Source: Flagellimonas yonaguniensis
Lineage (GTDB): Bacteria > Bacteroidota > Bacteroidia > Flavobacteriales > Flavobacteriaceae
Direction of reading: 5' to 3'
DNA: 64,000 nt
Assembly (NCBI RefSeq): GCF_029193885.1
Contig: NZ_JARFVB010000001.1
Location: forward strand, 372,001 to 436,000
Positions 7,323 through 16,138 of this stretch are shown one piece after another. The notes below the pieces were generated by a model. That model ran no database searches, was not told the origin of the DNA, and was given only the letters and a program-made list of their open reading frames with translations. Every line of letters starts with the position of its first letter. The stretch's first letter is position 1. A program made the position numbers and the translations under genes.

Positions 7323-8225
7323 TCATGACAATGACACATCTTGAATTCGTTGCCGAACTTCATCTGCAGTGCTTTTTACCATCCATTCGTTCATATCCTT
7401 GAATCCATCATAGAAAAAGGACATATCCTTACTGTTCGGACACCTTTCCAATAAAAGTTCCGTCATTCCCATCCCAGTTCTGTCCCTGTCCAGAAATAAC
7501 ATAACATCTTCATATTCCATGATCTCTGCAACCATTCGTTTTACAAAGGCTGTGGTGTTCAATATCAATAGGTCATGGGTTGTTCCAAGTTTTGGTCTTT
7601 GTTCGATAAGGGAGAGCATATCGAACATCCCTTCTACAACGACCAATCCTTTGGAACCGTTCTTGATCAATGAAACATCCTTAGGGGATGTGGATCCCTT
7701 CCAATATCTGTTCCGCAGTTCCCATCCCCCGGACCTATTGGGAAGTCCGATGGCAAAATAGTTACGCCATCCGATTTTGTAGTGGACCTCCCTGCAGTGT
7801 TTTATTGCGGTCTTGGTCGAAATCTTTCTGGACCGCAGATAGGTCTGCAGGGCCCAGTGTTCGATTTCCTTTTCCTCCATGATTTCAATCGGTTTGTCGT
7901 TGTGTTCGGCTTCCTTCATTTTGGGTTGCCAGTGAAAAGAAAAATTGTTCAAGTTCCCCGACAATCGTTCCAAGGCCTCCTTAATCGTACAGTTGTCCAT
8001 TTTCATGATCAGGTCTATCGTACTTCCGCCCTCAAAAGTCCCAAAGTCTATCCAATAATTTTGTTTTATCGATACCTTGAAAGAGGCTTGGGTCTCCCGT
8101 CGGAACGGACTGAGGAACCAAGCTTCTTTTTCCGTTTCCCGGACTGGAAAGTGCCCCAACTTGGCCAGCGTGGACACGATGCAAATGTTGCGGGCTTTTT
8201 CGCAGTCCAATCTCTTTTCTTTCAT
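7323..8225 (-). CDS. Toprim primase-like protein of mobile element
   Basis: A 300-residue protein starting at the ATG at 8225; the frame is open to 8309, but the added residues are non-conserved and overlap repeat DNA. The N-terminal half resembles the DnaG zinc-binding region in degenerate form: SPFRRETQASFKV, NYWIDFGTFEGGSTIDLIMK, but without the usual four zinc ligands. The C-terminal half is a toprim domain: LVVVEGMFDML supplies the catalytic Glu and LFLDRDRTG the DxD. It should make or process primers for replication of the element. It lies downstream of the helicase gene across about 205 bases containing iterons. Helicase plus primase plus relaxase suggests the excised element can replicate after transfer. 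Confidence 0.85.
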   Translation of the reverse strand: MKEKRLDCEKARNICIVSTLAKLGHFPVRETEKEAWFLSPFRRETQASFKVSIKQNYWIDFGTFEGGSTIDLIMKMDNCTIKEALERLSGNLNNFSFHWQPKMKEAEHNDKPIEIMEEKEIEHWALQTYLRSRKISTKTAIKHCREVHYKIGWRNYFAIGLPNRSGGWELRNRYWKGSTSPKDVSLIKNGSKGLVVVEGMFDMLSLIEQRPKLGTTHDLLILNTTAFVKRMVAEIMEYEDVMLFLDRDRTGMGMTELLLERCPNSKDMSFFYDGFKDMNEWMVKSTADEVRQRIQDVSLS

Positions 8226-8255
8226 GGTTCTGTTTTTAATCGATTTTTGATGATT

Positions 8256-8444
8256 TGATGACAAATCTCTGGGAGACCCTATAAAAACTGGTGGTAGCCC
8301 CGTCATCATTTTGTCATCGTTTCATCGTTTTTGTTTTTTTATTCATTGTCCCTGTCATCATTTTTTATTTTGATGACAGAATGATGACAAAGTGATGACA
8401 GCTTGAACCCTTATAAACACTGGGCTTATATCAATCTGTCATCA
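8256..8444. repeat. Iteron cluster TGATGACA, candidate replication origin or operator
   Basis: The octamer TGATGACA or its complement occurs six times in about 190 bases: 8256-8263, 8353-8360 (inverted), 8371-8378, 8382-8389, 8393-8400 and 8437-8444 (inverted). Near-copies lie at 8302-8309 and 8312-8319. Three copies run at exact 11-base steps, one per helical turn, as in iterons bound by a replication initiator. The cluster lies between the primase and helicase genes; the last copy is inside the 3' end of the helicase gene. It is a good candidate for the element's replication origin; an operator for the primase-mob operon is the alternative. Confidence 0.65.
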
Positions 8445-9639
8445 AATCATCAAAATTTTGGACCAAAAAATTCTTTTTTATGGTAAAGTACCTACCCTTG
8501 GCGTCCTCGATGTTGATTTCACCGTTGGTCCAGATGGTGATCTTTTGGTACTTGTTGGAATTGGGCTGGTTGTCCAGTTTCCAATCATTTTTCAGCAACC
8601 GCCTCAGTTGGGTCAGGTCGGTCTTGACCCGTGTGCGGTTGAGTATGTGAAGGGCATCGATGGGACAGAGGTCCACGGAGTCCATCTCGAACTTTTCCAT
8701 GGCACTGAGCAAAAGGCTGGCCAGTTCCTTCTCCACCCGGTTCCGGTTATTGTTCACCAGTTTCTTTAGGGCAGGGGTATAAATCTGTTTTGGCGTGAAC
8801 CACATTCGGGTACTTTGCTTTGAACTGTACTCCCTTTTTGAAAGGAAATGTAAAAAAGCGGGCACTTCCTGGCCCAACTTGTCCAAGAAATCGGTGTCCT
8901 CCTTTTTTAGGGAAGTTATCTTCCTCACCCAGAACCGTGTCTCATGGGCGTCGATCTTGATAAAACTGTCCTCGTTATTGCTACAGAGGATGAACTTGCC
9001 AAAAAATTCCACTTCCCTTTTGTCCTTACCCTTGGCCTCCAGCTTGTTCCGATTGGTCGTGCTCAGGTACTTGATGCGCTCGGTGAGTTCCTCTTTGTTG
9101 AACAGTACCTCGTCCACGCATATCAGCAGCTTGTTGGCCCAGTCCGCATTGAACTGGCTTGCAAAGCTGTCATTGGTCAGGTAGGTCAGGTTGTTCCCGA
9201 AGATTTCCTTGAGCCATTTTAGAAAGGTACTTTTCCCGGTGTTCCTTTCGATGGAGACCAGACAAAGAATTGGAAGCACCTGCACCGGTCTTTGGTATAG
9301 AAGTTTCAGGTAGTCCAGCCCTAGCTCCATTTGGTTCCCGAATATATGGTCCAATAAAGCCTTTGTCCTTTTGATGCTTCCCTCTTTCGGTTCGTGCGCT
9401 AAAGGGGAATAGGTGTTGTAGAAACCATGGTGCTCCTTTTTGAAATCAGTATGGCAGGGGATACAGGCAAACCCATCATATTTGGGCACCTTACTAAGAT
9501 AATCCTTGCCATGATCCTGCTTGATGATATGCTCGTTCCAAGGAACCAGCTGCTCGTTGAAATGTCCGGATATGGTGGGATACTTCACGATTTTATAGAA
9601 AGACGTGCCAATGCGGACATATGGAATATTTTTCGACAT
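8431..9639 (-). CDS. SF3 / D5-like replicative helicase of mobile element
   Basis: A 402-residue protein starting at the ATG at 9639, 7 bases after the stop of the HTH gene; ATGs at 9678 and 9732 would overlap that gene. It has superfamily 3 helicase motifs: Walker A ERNTGKSTF (131-139), Walker B LLICVDEV (171-178) and motif C FILCSNNED (216-224). The region before Walker A (100-128) fits the short alpha-helical linker of D5-type primase-helicases, but the N-terminal polymerase domain is absent; the primase function is in the separate toprim gene downstream. It likely opens the origin at the iteron cluster and drives replication of the excised element. The C-terminus (300-402) may bind DNA. 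Confidence 0.87.
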   Translation of the reverse strand: MSKNIPYVRIGTSFYKIVKYPTISGHFNEQLVPWNEHIIKQDHGKDYLSKVPKYDGFACIPCHTDFKKEHHGFYNTYSPLAHEPKEGSIKRTKALLDHIFGNQMELGLDYLKLLYQRPVQVLPILCLVSIERNTGKSTFLKWLKEIFGNNLTYLTNDSFASQFNADWANKLLICVDEVLFNKEELTERIKYLSTTNRNKLEAKGKDKREVEFFGKFILCSNNEDSFIKIDAHETRFWVRKITSLKKEDTDFLDKLGQEVPAFLHFLSKREYSSKQSTRMWFTPKQIYTPALKKLVNNNRNRVEKELASLLLSAMEKFEMDSVDLCPIDALHILNRTRVKTDLTQLRRLLKNDWKLDNQPNSNKYQKITIWTNGEINIEDAKGRYFTIKKNFLVQNFDDLMTD

Positions 9640-9646
9640 GACACTC

Positions 9647-9949
9647 TCATTTTGTTGATACACGACGGAACTTTCCATTTTTTCTCGCGCATTCCAACAG
9701 TTCTTTTTTGGAATAGAAAATTGAATTCCCAATTTGGTAATAGGGAATCAAATTCTTTTTCTTCCATTTGATAAGGCACTGTTCAGATCGACCCAAGAAT
9801 TTAGCAGCTTCCTTTTGGGTTAGACGGTCCTCCTCTGAATGGATCACCGATTCATTGGCGAGATTTGTTCTTTGGAGCCTTTTGATTACCAATTCGATGG
9901 TGTTCTCAAGGTCTTTTTTTGTAAAGCCGTATAGAATGGGATTTGACAT
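9647..9949 (-). CDS. Excisionase-like HTH protein
   Basis: A 100-residue protein. Residues 44-90 hold a MerR/excisionase-type winged helix: LTQKEAAKFLGRSEQCLIKW, then KKNLIPYYQIGNSIFYSKKE. This HTH_17-type domain is standard in Bacteroidota mobile elements, where it acts in excision or as an activator of replication and transfer genes. It stands between the integrase side and the helicase, and likely heads the helicase-primase-mob transcription unit. The N-terminal 40 residues are helical and may mediate dimerization. I cannot tell directionality factor from transcription factor by sequence. Confidence 0.8.
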   Translation of the reverse strand: MSNPILYGFTKKDLENTIELVIKRLQRTNLANESVIHSEEDRLTQKEAAKFLGRSEQCLIKWKKKNLIPYYQIGNSIFYSKKELLECARKNGKFRRVSTK

Positions 9950-10079
9950 AGTTTAGAAGATTTTAATGAAACAATCAATTCATCGACTAAACTAGATGTA
10001 ACATTAGGCTAAATCGGATTGCCTGATGAACCGGGTAAGCGGTTTTTTTGTGTTGAAAATCAGACTTATAAGTTTTGAT

Positions 10080-11258
10080 TTACGTTTGTAGGGGGGGGAG
10101 GAGCCTATTGATGGAAGAGTTGACCTCTATTTGCACATTTTTGGGTAATGTTCTTTTAAATTGATACTCTTCCGAAAAGTTCTTTCTCCACGTTTGCCGG
10201 GAAAATCCATTACTTTCAGTGAATATTTCCAAGATTCTAGTCAATTTGTGGTGTGAATTCTCTGTTGTTGAACGTTTGATAACGCCTTTGATAATCAAGT
10301 ACCTTATTAGTGCAATGAAGGTTAAAACTTCATCTTGGGACAATTCGGTGTAGTAAGGATGAAAGATATTTCTCAAATTATATTTGTCAGGGTCATAATC
10401 TGAAAACCCAGTATAACAGGCCACAAAATCTTTGGCGTTTAAATTTGGCAAGTATCTTTTACAATAAGAATCAAGAACAAGGGCAAATTGCTTTTGGGTG
10501 ATTCTACCGTTCAGGATAATCCTATTTTCCAGATTAACGGAAGTGACATTTTGATTTATGTCGATTAACATAGCCTTCAGGCCTTTGGCATCAAGGATTA
10601 CGCCATTACTGCCAATATTGATGTTTATCGCCAATGCTTTGTGTATCTCATTCATGGAATTTAGAACCGAAGCATCGCTCGCATTTTCCATCGTGATAGC
10701 CAATGCTCTTTCCATGGCAATTTGATAACTGAAAAATGAACGAATCCATTGAGATTTATTTTTTTGATTTTTGATTTCACTGTTTAGTCTTTCAAAAGAG
10801 AGTTCCGATAACAATCGTCTTTTGAACTTTTTGGAGGAAAGATCTTGGATGAGCGTTCTTGTGATTTTTGGGTACGTTTCAAATGCGCACATATAACTAT
10901 CAAAGCCCATGTCTTTCTCCCTTATGGATTTAATCAGGTATTTGTGAAACGTCCTTTTTTCTGTTTCGCCCAAAGCTTCATATAGGGACATTGAACAATT
11001 GGAGTATTTGACGACATTAAAATCTTTTGGAGCTTTAAGGATACCGCTGAAATAAATAAAAAGAACCCATCCAAAGCTTATGAAAAGGAAGGCCACTATG
11101 AATATTTCCAGATTGGCCCCGGGGAAAGTCACCAATTCCCAGAGCGTAATGCCCAAATAGAGTAATAGGGCTATAAAAACTATCGGCAGGGTCAAAAACA
11201 AGGTATACTTGTTCTTGGCAAGTACTTTATGGGCAATATAGTCATAGGAAGACGTCAT
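10080..11258 (-). CDS. Unknown two-TM membrane protein of mobile element
   Basis: A 392-residue protein not recognised. Two hydrophobic segments at about 18-38 (YTLFLTLPIVFIALLLYLGI) and 51-72 (LEIFIVAFLFISFGWVLFIY) would place a short loop outside and the large C-terminal domain (about 75-392) in the cytoplasm. That domain is helical and rich in Lys and Asn, without nucleotide-binding or metal motifs that I can see. The C-terminal third has helical repeats such as LTRILEIFTESNGFSRQTW. It starts 16 bases after the integrase stop, so it is probably co-transcribed with the integrase. Its position fits an element-specific accessory or exclusion/defence role, but nothing in the sequence shows one. 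Confidence 0.75.
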   Translation of the reverse strand: MTSSYDYIAHKVLAKNKYTLFLTLPIVFIALLLYLGITLWELVTFPGANLEIFIVAFLFISFGWVLFIYFSGILKAPKDFNVVKYSNCSMSLYEALGETEKRTFHKYLIKSIREKDMGFDSYMCAFETYPKITRTLIQDLSSKKFKRRLLSELSFERLNSEIKNQKNKSQWIRSFFSYQIAMERALAITMENASDASVLNSMNEIHKALAININIGSNGVILDAKGLKAMLIDINQNVTSVNLENRIILNGRITQKQFALVLDSYCKRYLPNLNAKDFVACYTGFSDYDPDKYNLRNIFHPYYTELSQDEVLTFIALIRYLIIKGVIKRSTTENSHHKLTRILEIFTESNGFSRQTWRKNFSEEYQFKRTLPKNVQIEVNSSINRLLPPLQT

Positions 11259-11274
11259 ATCATTTAATGTTTTC

Positions 11275-12513
11275 TTATTGCACGAGATTCCAGGTGTTGT
11301 CCATTTCCTTTTGTTTAAAGTCTTCGGCTATATCAACATATCGTTTAAAGGAAGCTTCATCCTTGTGACCGGTAATGTTTCTGACCACCATTTCCTTCAT
11401 GCCAAGGACCAAACTATTGGTTACAAATGTCTTTCTTGCCGTGTGGCTGGTTATCAGGTCATGTTTGGCCATGGTTTTATCGATTCTTTTTTGCCCTATG
11501 TATCTCGTAATAGTGATTTGGGTATTTATTTTGGCTTTTGAACAACACTTTTTTATATACTCATTGAATTTCTGATTTGAAATAGTGGGAAGAGGCTCAT
11601 AGATTGTTCCCTTGTAGCGTTCCAAAATTTCTAAGGCATATTTGTTCAATGGGATTTTTTGGTCAATGGTCTTTGTTTTTACAATAGTGATTTTCAAATG
11701 ATCCGAAAAGACATTTGAAGATTTAAGATTCATGATGTCACTAAAGCGTAACCCGGTAAAGCACCCAAAGCAATAAATGTCCCTTATCTGGGAATATCTT
11801 TTAGATTTAAAATCGAATCGGTACAAAGCCATCAATTCATCCATCGTAAGATAGATTACCTCAATGTTATCCTCAGTTCTTCGGAATTTTTTAAATTCCA
11901 GATTATCGTGATATCCTCGTTCATATGCCCAATTCATAAAGGTTTTAAGTATGGACACCAGTTTTCCGAAGTAATTGTTCAAGGTTTTACGATCCTTGAA
12001 GCAATAGTCCCTGAATTTCTCATAGAAGTCCATATTTATATTATCGAAGCGTAATTGGTAGGAAACTTCGTTTTGAAAATCCTTTAAGAATCCTGTCACG
12101 GTGTTGTATTTTTTTATGGTGCCATGAGCTTTTATGGTTCGGCTGGTTTCAATGAACTCATCGAAGCTTTCAAAAAATTTTGGAGCCAGTGAATTTGACC
12201 CGAATGACCCATCATCCAGTTTCTCTTCTACCAATTCGGCACTAAAAGGGATATTGTTCAAATGGAGGTATCGAAATACGGTAAATACCTTTTCCCTAAA
12301 CTCATCGAGTTTTTGGTTGAATTCGATATGGTTGTTATAGCCTTCTTTTTGTGTATTGGATTTTATCCGTTGATTTTTCCAATGTCTAGGCAATACTTTT
12401 ACTCCTGCAATATTTTTTCTGATTCTTATCCCTTTAAAGGTGATTGTTGCCCTGACAGGCAAAGTTCCATCTTTGTTTCGCTTATCGTTTCGTGTGGAAA
12501 AGGTTAATTGCAT
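11275..12513 (-). CDS. Tyrosine recombinase (integrase) of mobile element
   Basis: A 412-residue site-specific integrase of the Bacteroidota type. Residues 1-90 form an arm-type DNA-binding domain (FSTRNDKRNKDGTLPVRATI), 105-205 a SAM-like core-binding domain, and 215-410 the catalytic domain. The catalytic residues are all visible: R256 (TGLRFSD), K279 or K281 (VKTKT), H357 and R360 (SHTARKT), H383 (TGHKDE) and nucleophile Y392 (FKRYVDI). It should integrate and excise the element. It lies at the element's right end, transcribed inward, next to direct repeats that may be arm sites and to a tRNA-like fragment that may be the attachment site. It appears intact. Confidence 0.95.
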   Translation of the reverse strand: MQLTFSTRNDKRNKDGTLPVRATITFKGIRIRKNIAGVKVLPRHWKNQRIKSNTQKEGYNNHIEFNQKLDEFREKVFTVFRYLHLNNIPFSAELVEEKLDDGSFGSNSLAPKFFESFDEFIETSRTIKAHGTIKKYNTVTGFLKDFQNEVSYQLRFDNINMDFYEKFRDYCFKDRKTLNNYFGKLVSILKTFMNWAYERGYHDNLEFKKFRRTEDNIEVIYLTMDELMALYRFDFKSKRYSQIRDIYCFGCFTGLRFSDIMNLKSSNVFSDHLKITIVKTKTIDQKIPLNKYALEILERYKGTIYEPLPTISNQKFNEYIKKCCSKAKINTQITITRYIGQKRIDKTMAKHDLITSHTARKTFVTNSLVLGMKEMVVRNITGHKDEASFKRYVDIAEDFKQKEMDNTWNLVQ

Positions 12514-12564
12514 TTAATGGAGATTAGTGATGTTTGTATTGACATTGATTAAATTGATAAAAAG

Positions 12565-12585
12565 GGGGGCAAAACAGGGGGCAAA
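12565..12585. repeat. Direct repeat GGGGGCAAA x2, candidate integrase arm sites
   Basis: GGGGGCAAA occurs at 12565-12573 and 12577-12585, a 12-base step, about 50 bases upstream of the integrase ATG. Short direct repeats at this position are typical arm-type sites for the integrase N-terminal domain. The binding role is inferred. Confidence 0.45.
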
Positions 12586-12694
12586 TAAGCACAAATAAAA
12601 TGCTAAAATTGATTCACCTTTATTCTTATCAGCCCTTATATAGCATAAGATACGGAATGTTAGGTGATTATAAAACAGCGTAGAAAAAAATTAC

Positions 12695-12708
12695 TCCAGG
12701 TGGGACCA
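12695..12708 (+). other. tRNA 3'-end-like fragment, candidate attachment site (attR)
   Basis: TCCAGGTGGGACCA reads as the end of a tRNA gene: the last bases of a T-arm, a 3' acceptor strand AGGTGGGA and CCA. No D-arm, anticodon arm or 5' acceptor strand precedes it, so it is not a complete tRNA. The hairpin terminator at 12721 follows immediately. This is what is left at one junction when an element integrates into a tRNA 3' end; the intact tRNA would be at the other junction, left of this window. The tRNA identity is not determined. Confidence 0.45.
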
Positions 12709-12720
12709 CTTCTTTTTAAA

Positions 12721-12753
12721 AAAGCCCGGTAAACATTGTTTACCGGGCCTTTT
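12721..12753. terminator. Bidirectional rho-independent terminator
   Basis: GCCCGGTAAAC (12724-12734) pairs perfectly with GTTTACCGGGC (12738-12748) over a 3-base loop. T-rich sequence follows on the plus strand (12749-12760) and also on the minus strand. It can end the leftward DUF1684 gene and also a plus-strand transcript such as a tRNA that once stood to the left. Confidence 0.85.
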
Positions 12754-12844
12754 GTTTTTTAAGGCACTAATGTGTTGTTTTGGTAACAATGAATTGATTT
12801 ATCAAAGCTTTACGCTCCTATTGAACCAGTATCTAATTCATTCA

Positions 12845-13444
12845 TTATTTTTTGATCTTTTTGATTCCCGCCACAATCGCAATAGGCAAACTATTTTCAG
12901 GAGGAGGAATTGGACATGAATATTTAGGGTTGTAAGCGCAATAAGGATTATAAGCTTTATTGAAATCTATGGTTATATGGTCGCTCGTTGGAATTTCCAA
13001 GTCAATAAATCTACCCCCCGAATAAGTACTATCTCCATTTGTCAAGTCTGTAAATGGGAGGAATAGATAGTCCCTATACTCTTCGGTTTCCCTTAGTTTG
13101 TGGCTTTGGTAGATGTTTAATTTAAATTCCTGATTATTTAATTCAAATGTCGCAACACCATAAATTTCATAAGTGGGGAGTCTACTTGTAGTGGTTTTCA
13201 TTAAGAAGGGAACTGCATCATCAACCCTTTCAAATTGGGCTTTAACTTTGAAACTTTCATCAATCGGAAAATATTCGTGGCCTTTGAATTTTTTAATATC
13301 CTTTTTTGTTAGGGGCGATTCTTCTGGGTTGGAATATTCTTCGTTCAGGTGGTTTTGAAAATCCAGGATTGAATCCTTGTAGGTCTGACCAGTTAGTTTG
13401 GAATTAAACATGAATAGCAGAATAATCGAAAATAGTAACTTCAT
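12845..13444 (-). CDS. DUF1684 family secreted protein
   Basis: A 199-residue protein from the ATG at 13444; a further in-frame ATG at 13465 would only lengthen the charged N-terminus. Residues 1-20 (MKLLFSIILLFMFNSKLTGQ) are a signal peptide. The C-terminal block is diagnostic of DUF1684: FNKAYNPYCAYNPKYSCPIP followed by PPENSLPIAIVAGIK. The middle has FLPFTDLTNGDSTYSGGRFI, also conserved in the family. The biochemical role is unknown. It is a single gene with a hairpin terminator 92 bases downstream, in ordinary chromosomal context just outside the mobile element. Confidence 0.85.
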   Translation of the reverse strand: MKLLFSIILLFMFNSKLTGQTYKDSILDFQNHLNEEYSNPEESPLTKKDIKKFKGHEYFPIDESFKVKAQFERVDDAVPFLMKTTTSRLPTYEIYGVATFELNNQEFKLNIYQSHKLRETEEYRDYLFLPFTDLTNGDSTYSGGRFIDLEIPTSDHITIDFNKAYNPYCAYNPKYSCPIPPPENSLPIAIVAGIKKIKK

Positions 13445-13639
13445 CTTTTTTGGTTTGTTCCCCAATGTAAGATATATCGGCGAAAATTAAGGCAATAATT
13501 TATTCATCATCAAAGATCAGACTTAAAATTTGTGTGCGCACCAAAACATTATTTCCTCAAGGGTTTTCCTCAGAACCAAATGTAGTGAAGGATACTGCAA
13601 ATCTTATATTTTGCCGTTGGATTTTAAGAAAGCCATGAT

Positions 13640-14821
13640 TCAATCCAGACTCAATACGTTGCTTAAAACACTGGAAACCTTCTCTTCATCATAACCTGGC
13701 TGGTTATAGATTATTTCTCCTTTTTTGTCAATAATGACAATCGTTGGGCCAGCCTGTACATTTAAAGACGTAGCTAACGGACCTCCCATATACAAACTGG
13801 GATAAAGCATATTGGTTTTTGATTTATAGGCTTTCAGTAAATTGAGCGATGCTTCTCCTTCGATGAACTCGACACCGAATATATTCAGACCTTTATTCCC
13901 ATACTTCGTATGAAGCATATTGATGGATGGAACGGCCTTGACACATGGACCACAATTCCTAAACCAAAACTCCAACAAGACAACTTGCCCCGTTATGTTA
14001 AAGGGCTTGATGGTATTGTTACTGCCAATTACGGGAAGTTCAAAATCTTGTCCAATAGGTTCTTGTTTGGAATTATTACCATCAACAGTTTCTTTTTCGG
14101 GGGTTTGGAAAAATTCTTCCAATGAGACCCGCTTGTAATCTGGAAGTTCATTCCCTTCCCAGAAATCCTCTGACTTAGTATAATCAAACCTATAATGATC
14201 AAACGTTCGAGTTAAATGACCTGTTGGCCCATTTTCTTTAGTCATTCGTTTGGGCAACAAATTGTCCGCGTAGAGGTGTAAAACATAGTTGCTGTCCTTA
14301 TAACCCTCCTTCTGTGTTATTTTTCGCCTTTCCCAATCAAACCAACCTTCATGTATGGTTATTTTGAATTCAAAATCATTACTTGAAGACTTGTTATCAA
14401 CTAATTTCACAGTAGTGGAATCGTTTGTCAACACCTCTGCCATAAAATTTCTTATGGGTACAAACGTTAACAAAAGTGGATTGTTGACAAGAGGTTTGTC
14501 ATTGACCATAACAAGTTGTTTCTTTTTAGAGCTTAGCAGTTGCCTTTTACCATCATACAATAATTTATCCTCATCAGTTCCTAAATAATACCTTGGTGTT
14601 TTCAAAAGAGACCCTGACTTCAAATCAAAATAAATAAAATCCTTCTGTGTAAGGTAGGTAACATTGCTCTCTTCCGCTTCCTTGTACGAATCATAGGCAA
14701 CACTCTGCAATTCCATCATTCGCTCAAAGCTTTTTTCCAAAATTTTGGTGTTCTGTTCGGGGCTTTGGGAAAAAGAAAAGTGATGGAATAGGATGTAAAG
14801 GAATACAATTTTTAATTTCAT
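13640..14821 (-). CDS. TlpA-like thioredoxin-fold protein, secreted
   Basis: A 393-residue protein from the ATG at 14821, where a signal peptide begins (MKLKIVFLYILFHHFSFSQS); the frame is open upstream to 14905 but without a secretion signal. Residues up to about 250 form a domain of Bacteroidota-specific type. The last 140 residues are a thioredoxin/AhpC-TSA fold with the redox motif in VVLLEFWFRNCGPCVKAVPS (CGPC), and the cis-proline in QAGPTIVIID. Such proteins act as periplasmic thiol-disulfide oxidoreductases, for example in cytochrome maturation or envelope redox repair. It stands alone between the DUF1684 gene and the kinase gene. Confidence 0.85.
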   Translation of the reverse strand: MKLKIVFLYILFHHFSFSQSPEQNTKILEKSFERMMELQSVAYDSYKEAEESNVTYLTQKDFIYFDLKSGSLLKTPRYYLGTDEDKLLYDGKRQLLSSKKKQLVMVNDKPLVNNPLLLTFVPIRNFMAEVLTNDSTTVKLVDNKSSSNDFEFKITIHEGWFDWERRKITQKEGYKDSNYVLHLYADNLLPKRMTKENGPTGHLTRTFDHYRFDYTKSEDFWEGNELPDYKRVSLEEFFQTPEKETVDGNNSKQEPIGQDFELPVIGSNNTIKPFNITGQVVLLEFWFRNCGPCVKAVPSINMLHTKYGNKGLNIFGVEFIEGEASLNLLKAYKSKTNMLYPSLYMGGPLATSLNVQAGPTIVIIDKKGEIIYNQPGYDEEKVSSVLSNVLSLD

Positions 14822-15041
14822 AAGGAACAAATTTTCCACTCCTTTTGGAGGGCGAATAGTTTTTAAAATCATCAAATAGCGGGGAAACTTGTAAGTGAAT
14901 AGCACATAAGTTACTAAGAAGGATTTGATTAGGTATGGTTTTGGGAATTAATTAAGAACTAACAGTATTCCGAAAAGAGCCTGATTATTTTTGGCCCCCA
15001 CTCTTTTAATAATTCACTAATTTGCTATAAAGGAGAATCCC

Positions 15042-16133
15042 ATGCTCACGGCCGAACAAAAACTCAAGGAACGCATCAAGGAACTTACCTGCTTGTATGA
15101 GGTGACCTCGCTCATTGTCAACTGCGATTACGATGATATGGAAACTGCATTGCTCGGCATAGTGCAATGCTTGGAACGTGCCTGGCAGTTCGATGAGGAA
15201 ACCTATGTGGAGCTGTCCACTCCAGATTACTTCATCAAAACCGAGGAGAAAGGAGACGCCTATGTGTTTTTGGAGTCGGTCATTACGGTGTTCAACAAAC
15301 CACAGGGCGAGATAAAAATCGGATACCCTTCCCCAAAGTACCAGCTCAAGGATTTTTTGGAGGAGGAGCAGCTACTATTGGACAATGTTTGCCTTAAAGT
15401 GGGCAATCTGTTGGAGCGGAAGGAAATCAAAGAAAAGGAAGAGCACATACGCCGACAAGTGGAGCAATCCGATAGGCTCCGCATCTTGGGTGAAATCACA
15501 GCGGGTATCGCCCACGAACTGAACACACCGCTTGCCAACATTCTGGGCTTTACGGAATTGTTAAAGGAACACATCAGCGATGATCCACAAGCCCTCAAGG
15601 ATTTGGATAAAATCATTGCCAATACCATATTTTCAAGGGAAGTGGTCAAAAAACTGATGTTCTTTGCCTGTGAGATGCCCGAAACACGAGAAGTCATCAA
15701 TGTGGTTGAGGTAATTGAAGAAGCCATCAATATGTTGCGTACCACTTTGCGCCAAAATGATGTCTCTTGCGAATTTGAACACTCCGAAGAAACCATCGAG
15801 TTGCGCATCGATAAAATCCAGTTGACCCAAGTGGTCTTTAACCTGATTGTGAATGCCATTTATTTTGCACCGCCCAAAAGCACCATTTCGGTTTTTCTAA
15901 CCATCGAAAATAACAATGTCATCCTAAAAATTGCTGACCATGGACCAGGAATCCCAGAGGAATCCGTATCCCATATTTTTGACCCGTTTTTTACCACCAA
16001 ACCTGTCGGCGAAGGGTCGGGATTGGGTCTTAGTGTGGTGCACGGCATTGTACAGAGTCACCAAGGAAGTATTGAGGTAACCCCAAATACCCCAACAGGC
16101 ACTATCTTTACATTGCAATTCCCTAAAAAGTAA
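15042..16133 (+). CDS. Soluble sensor histidine kinase (NtrB-like)
   Basis: A 363-residue kinase without membrane segments. Residues 1-130 look like a GAF-type sensor domain ([20 protein letters not shown] ... [10 protein letters not shown]), joined by a coiled coil to a HisKA domain with the phosphorylated H158 in [11 protein letters not shown]. The ATPase part shows the N box ([12 protein letters not shown]), G1 (IADHGPGIP), F (IFDPFFTTK) and G2 ([11 protein letters not shown]). AAGGAG lies 7 bases before the ATG, a good ribosome site for this organism. The response regulator starts 5 bases after its stop, so the two form an operon. It likely senses a cytoplasmic signal; the ligand is unknown. 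Confidence 0.92.
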   Translation: MLTAEQKLKERIKELTCLYEVTSLIVNCDYDDMETALLGIVQCLERAWQFDEETYVELSTPDYFIKTEEKGDAYVFLESVITVFNKPQGEIKIGYPSPKYQLKDFLEEEQLLLDNVCLKVGNLLERKEIKEKEEHIRRQVEQSDRLRILGEITAGIAHELNTPLANILGFTELLKEHISDDPQALKDLDKIIANTIFSREVVKKLMFFACEMPETREVINVVEVIEEAINMLRTTLRQNDVSCEFEHSEETIELRIDKIQLTQVVFNLIVNAIYFAPPKSTISVFLTIENNNVILKIADHGPGIPEESVSHIFDPFFTTKPVGEGSGLGLSVVHGIVQSHQGSIEVTPNTPTGTIFTLQFPKK

Positions 16134-16138
16134 GCGCT

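Larger units (their letters stand above)
12514..12844. other. Right junction region of mobile element (non-coding)
   Basis: About 330 bases without a gene. In order it holds two GGGGGCAAA direct repeats (12565-12573 and 12577-12585), an A/T-rich stretch, a fragment resembling a tRNA 3' end (12695-12708), a strong hairpin (12721-12753) and the 3' flank of the next gene. I read it as integrase promoter and arm sites, then the attachment junction, then host DNA. Confidence 0.55.

Noticed and set aside
12661..12710. Complete tRNA gene at the right junction
   Set aside because: Only the 3' acceptor strand and CCA are seen; no 5' acceptor strand, D-arm or anticodon arm can be folded from the preceding bases.
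15260..15859. Antisense open frame of about 200 codons over the first kinase gene
   Set aside because: It is a shadow of a well-supported kinase gene, rich in Ser and without any domain pattern or ribosome site.
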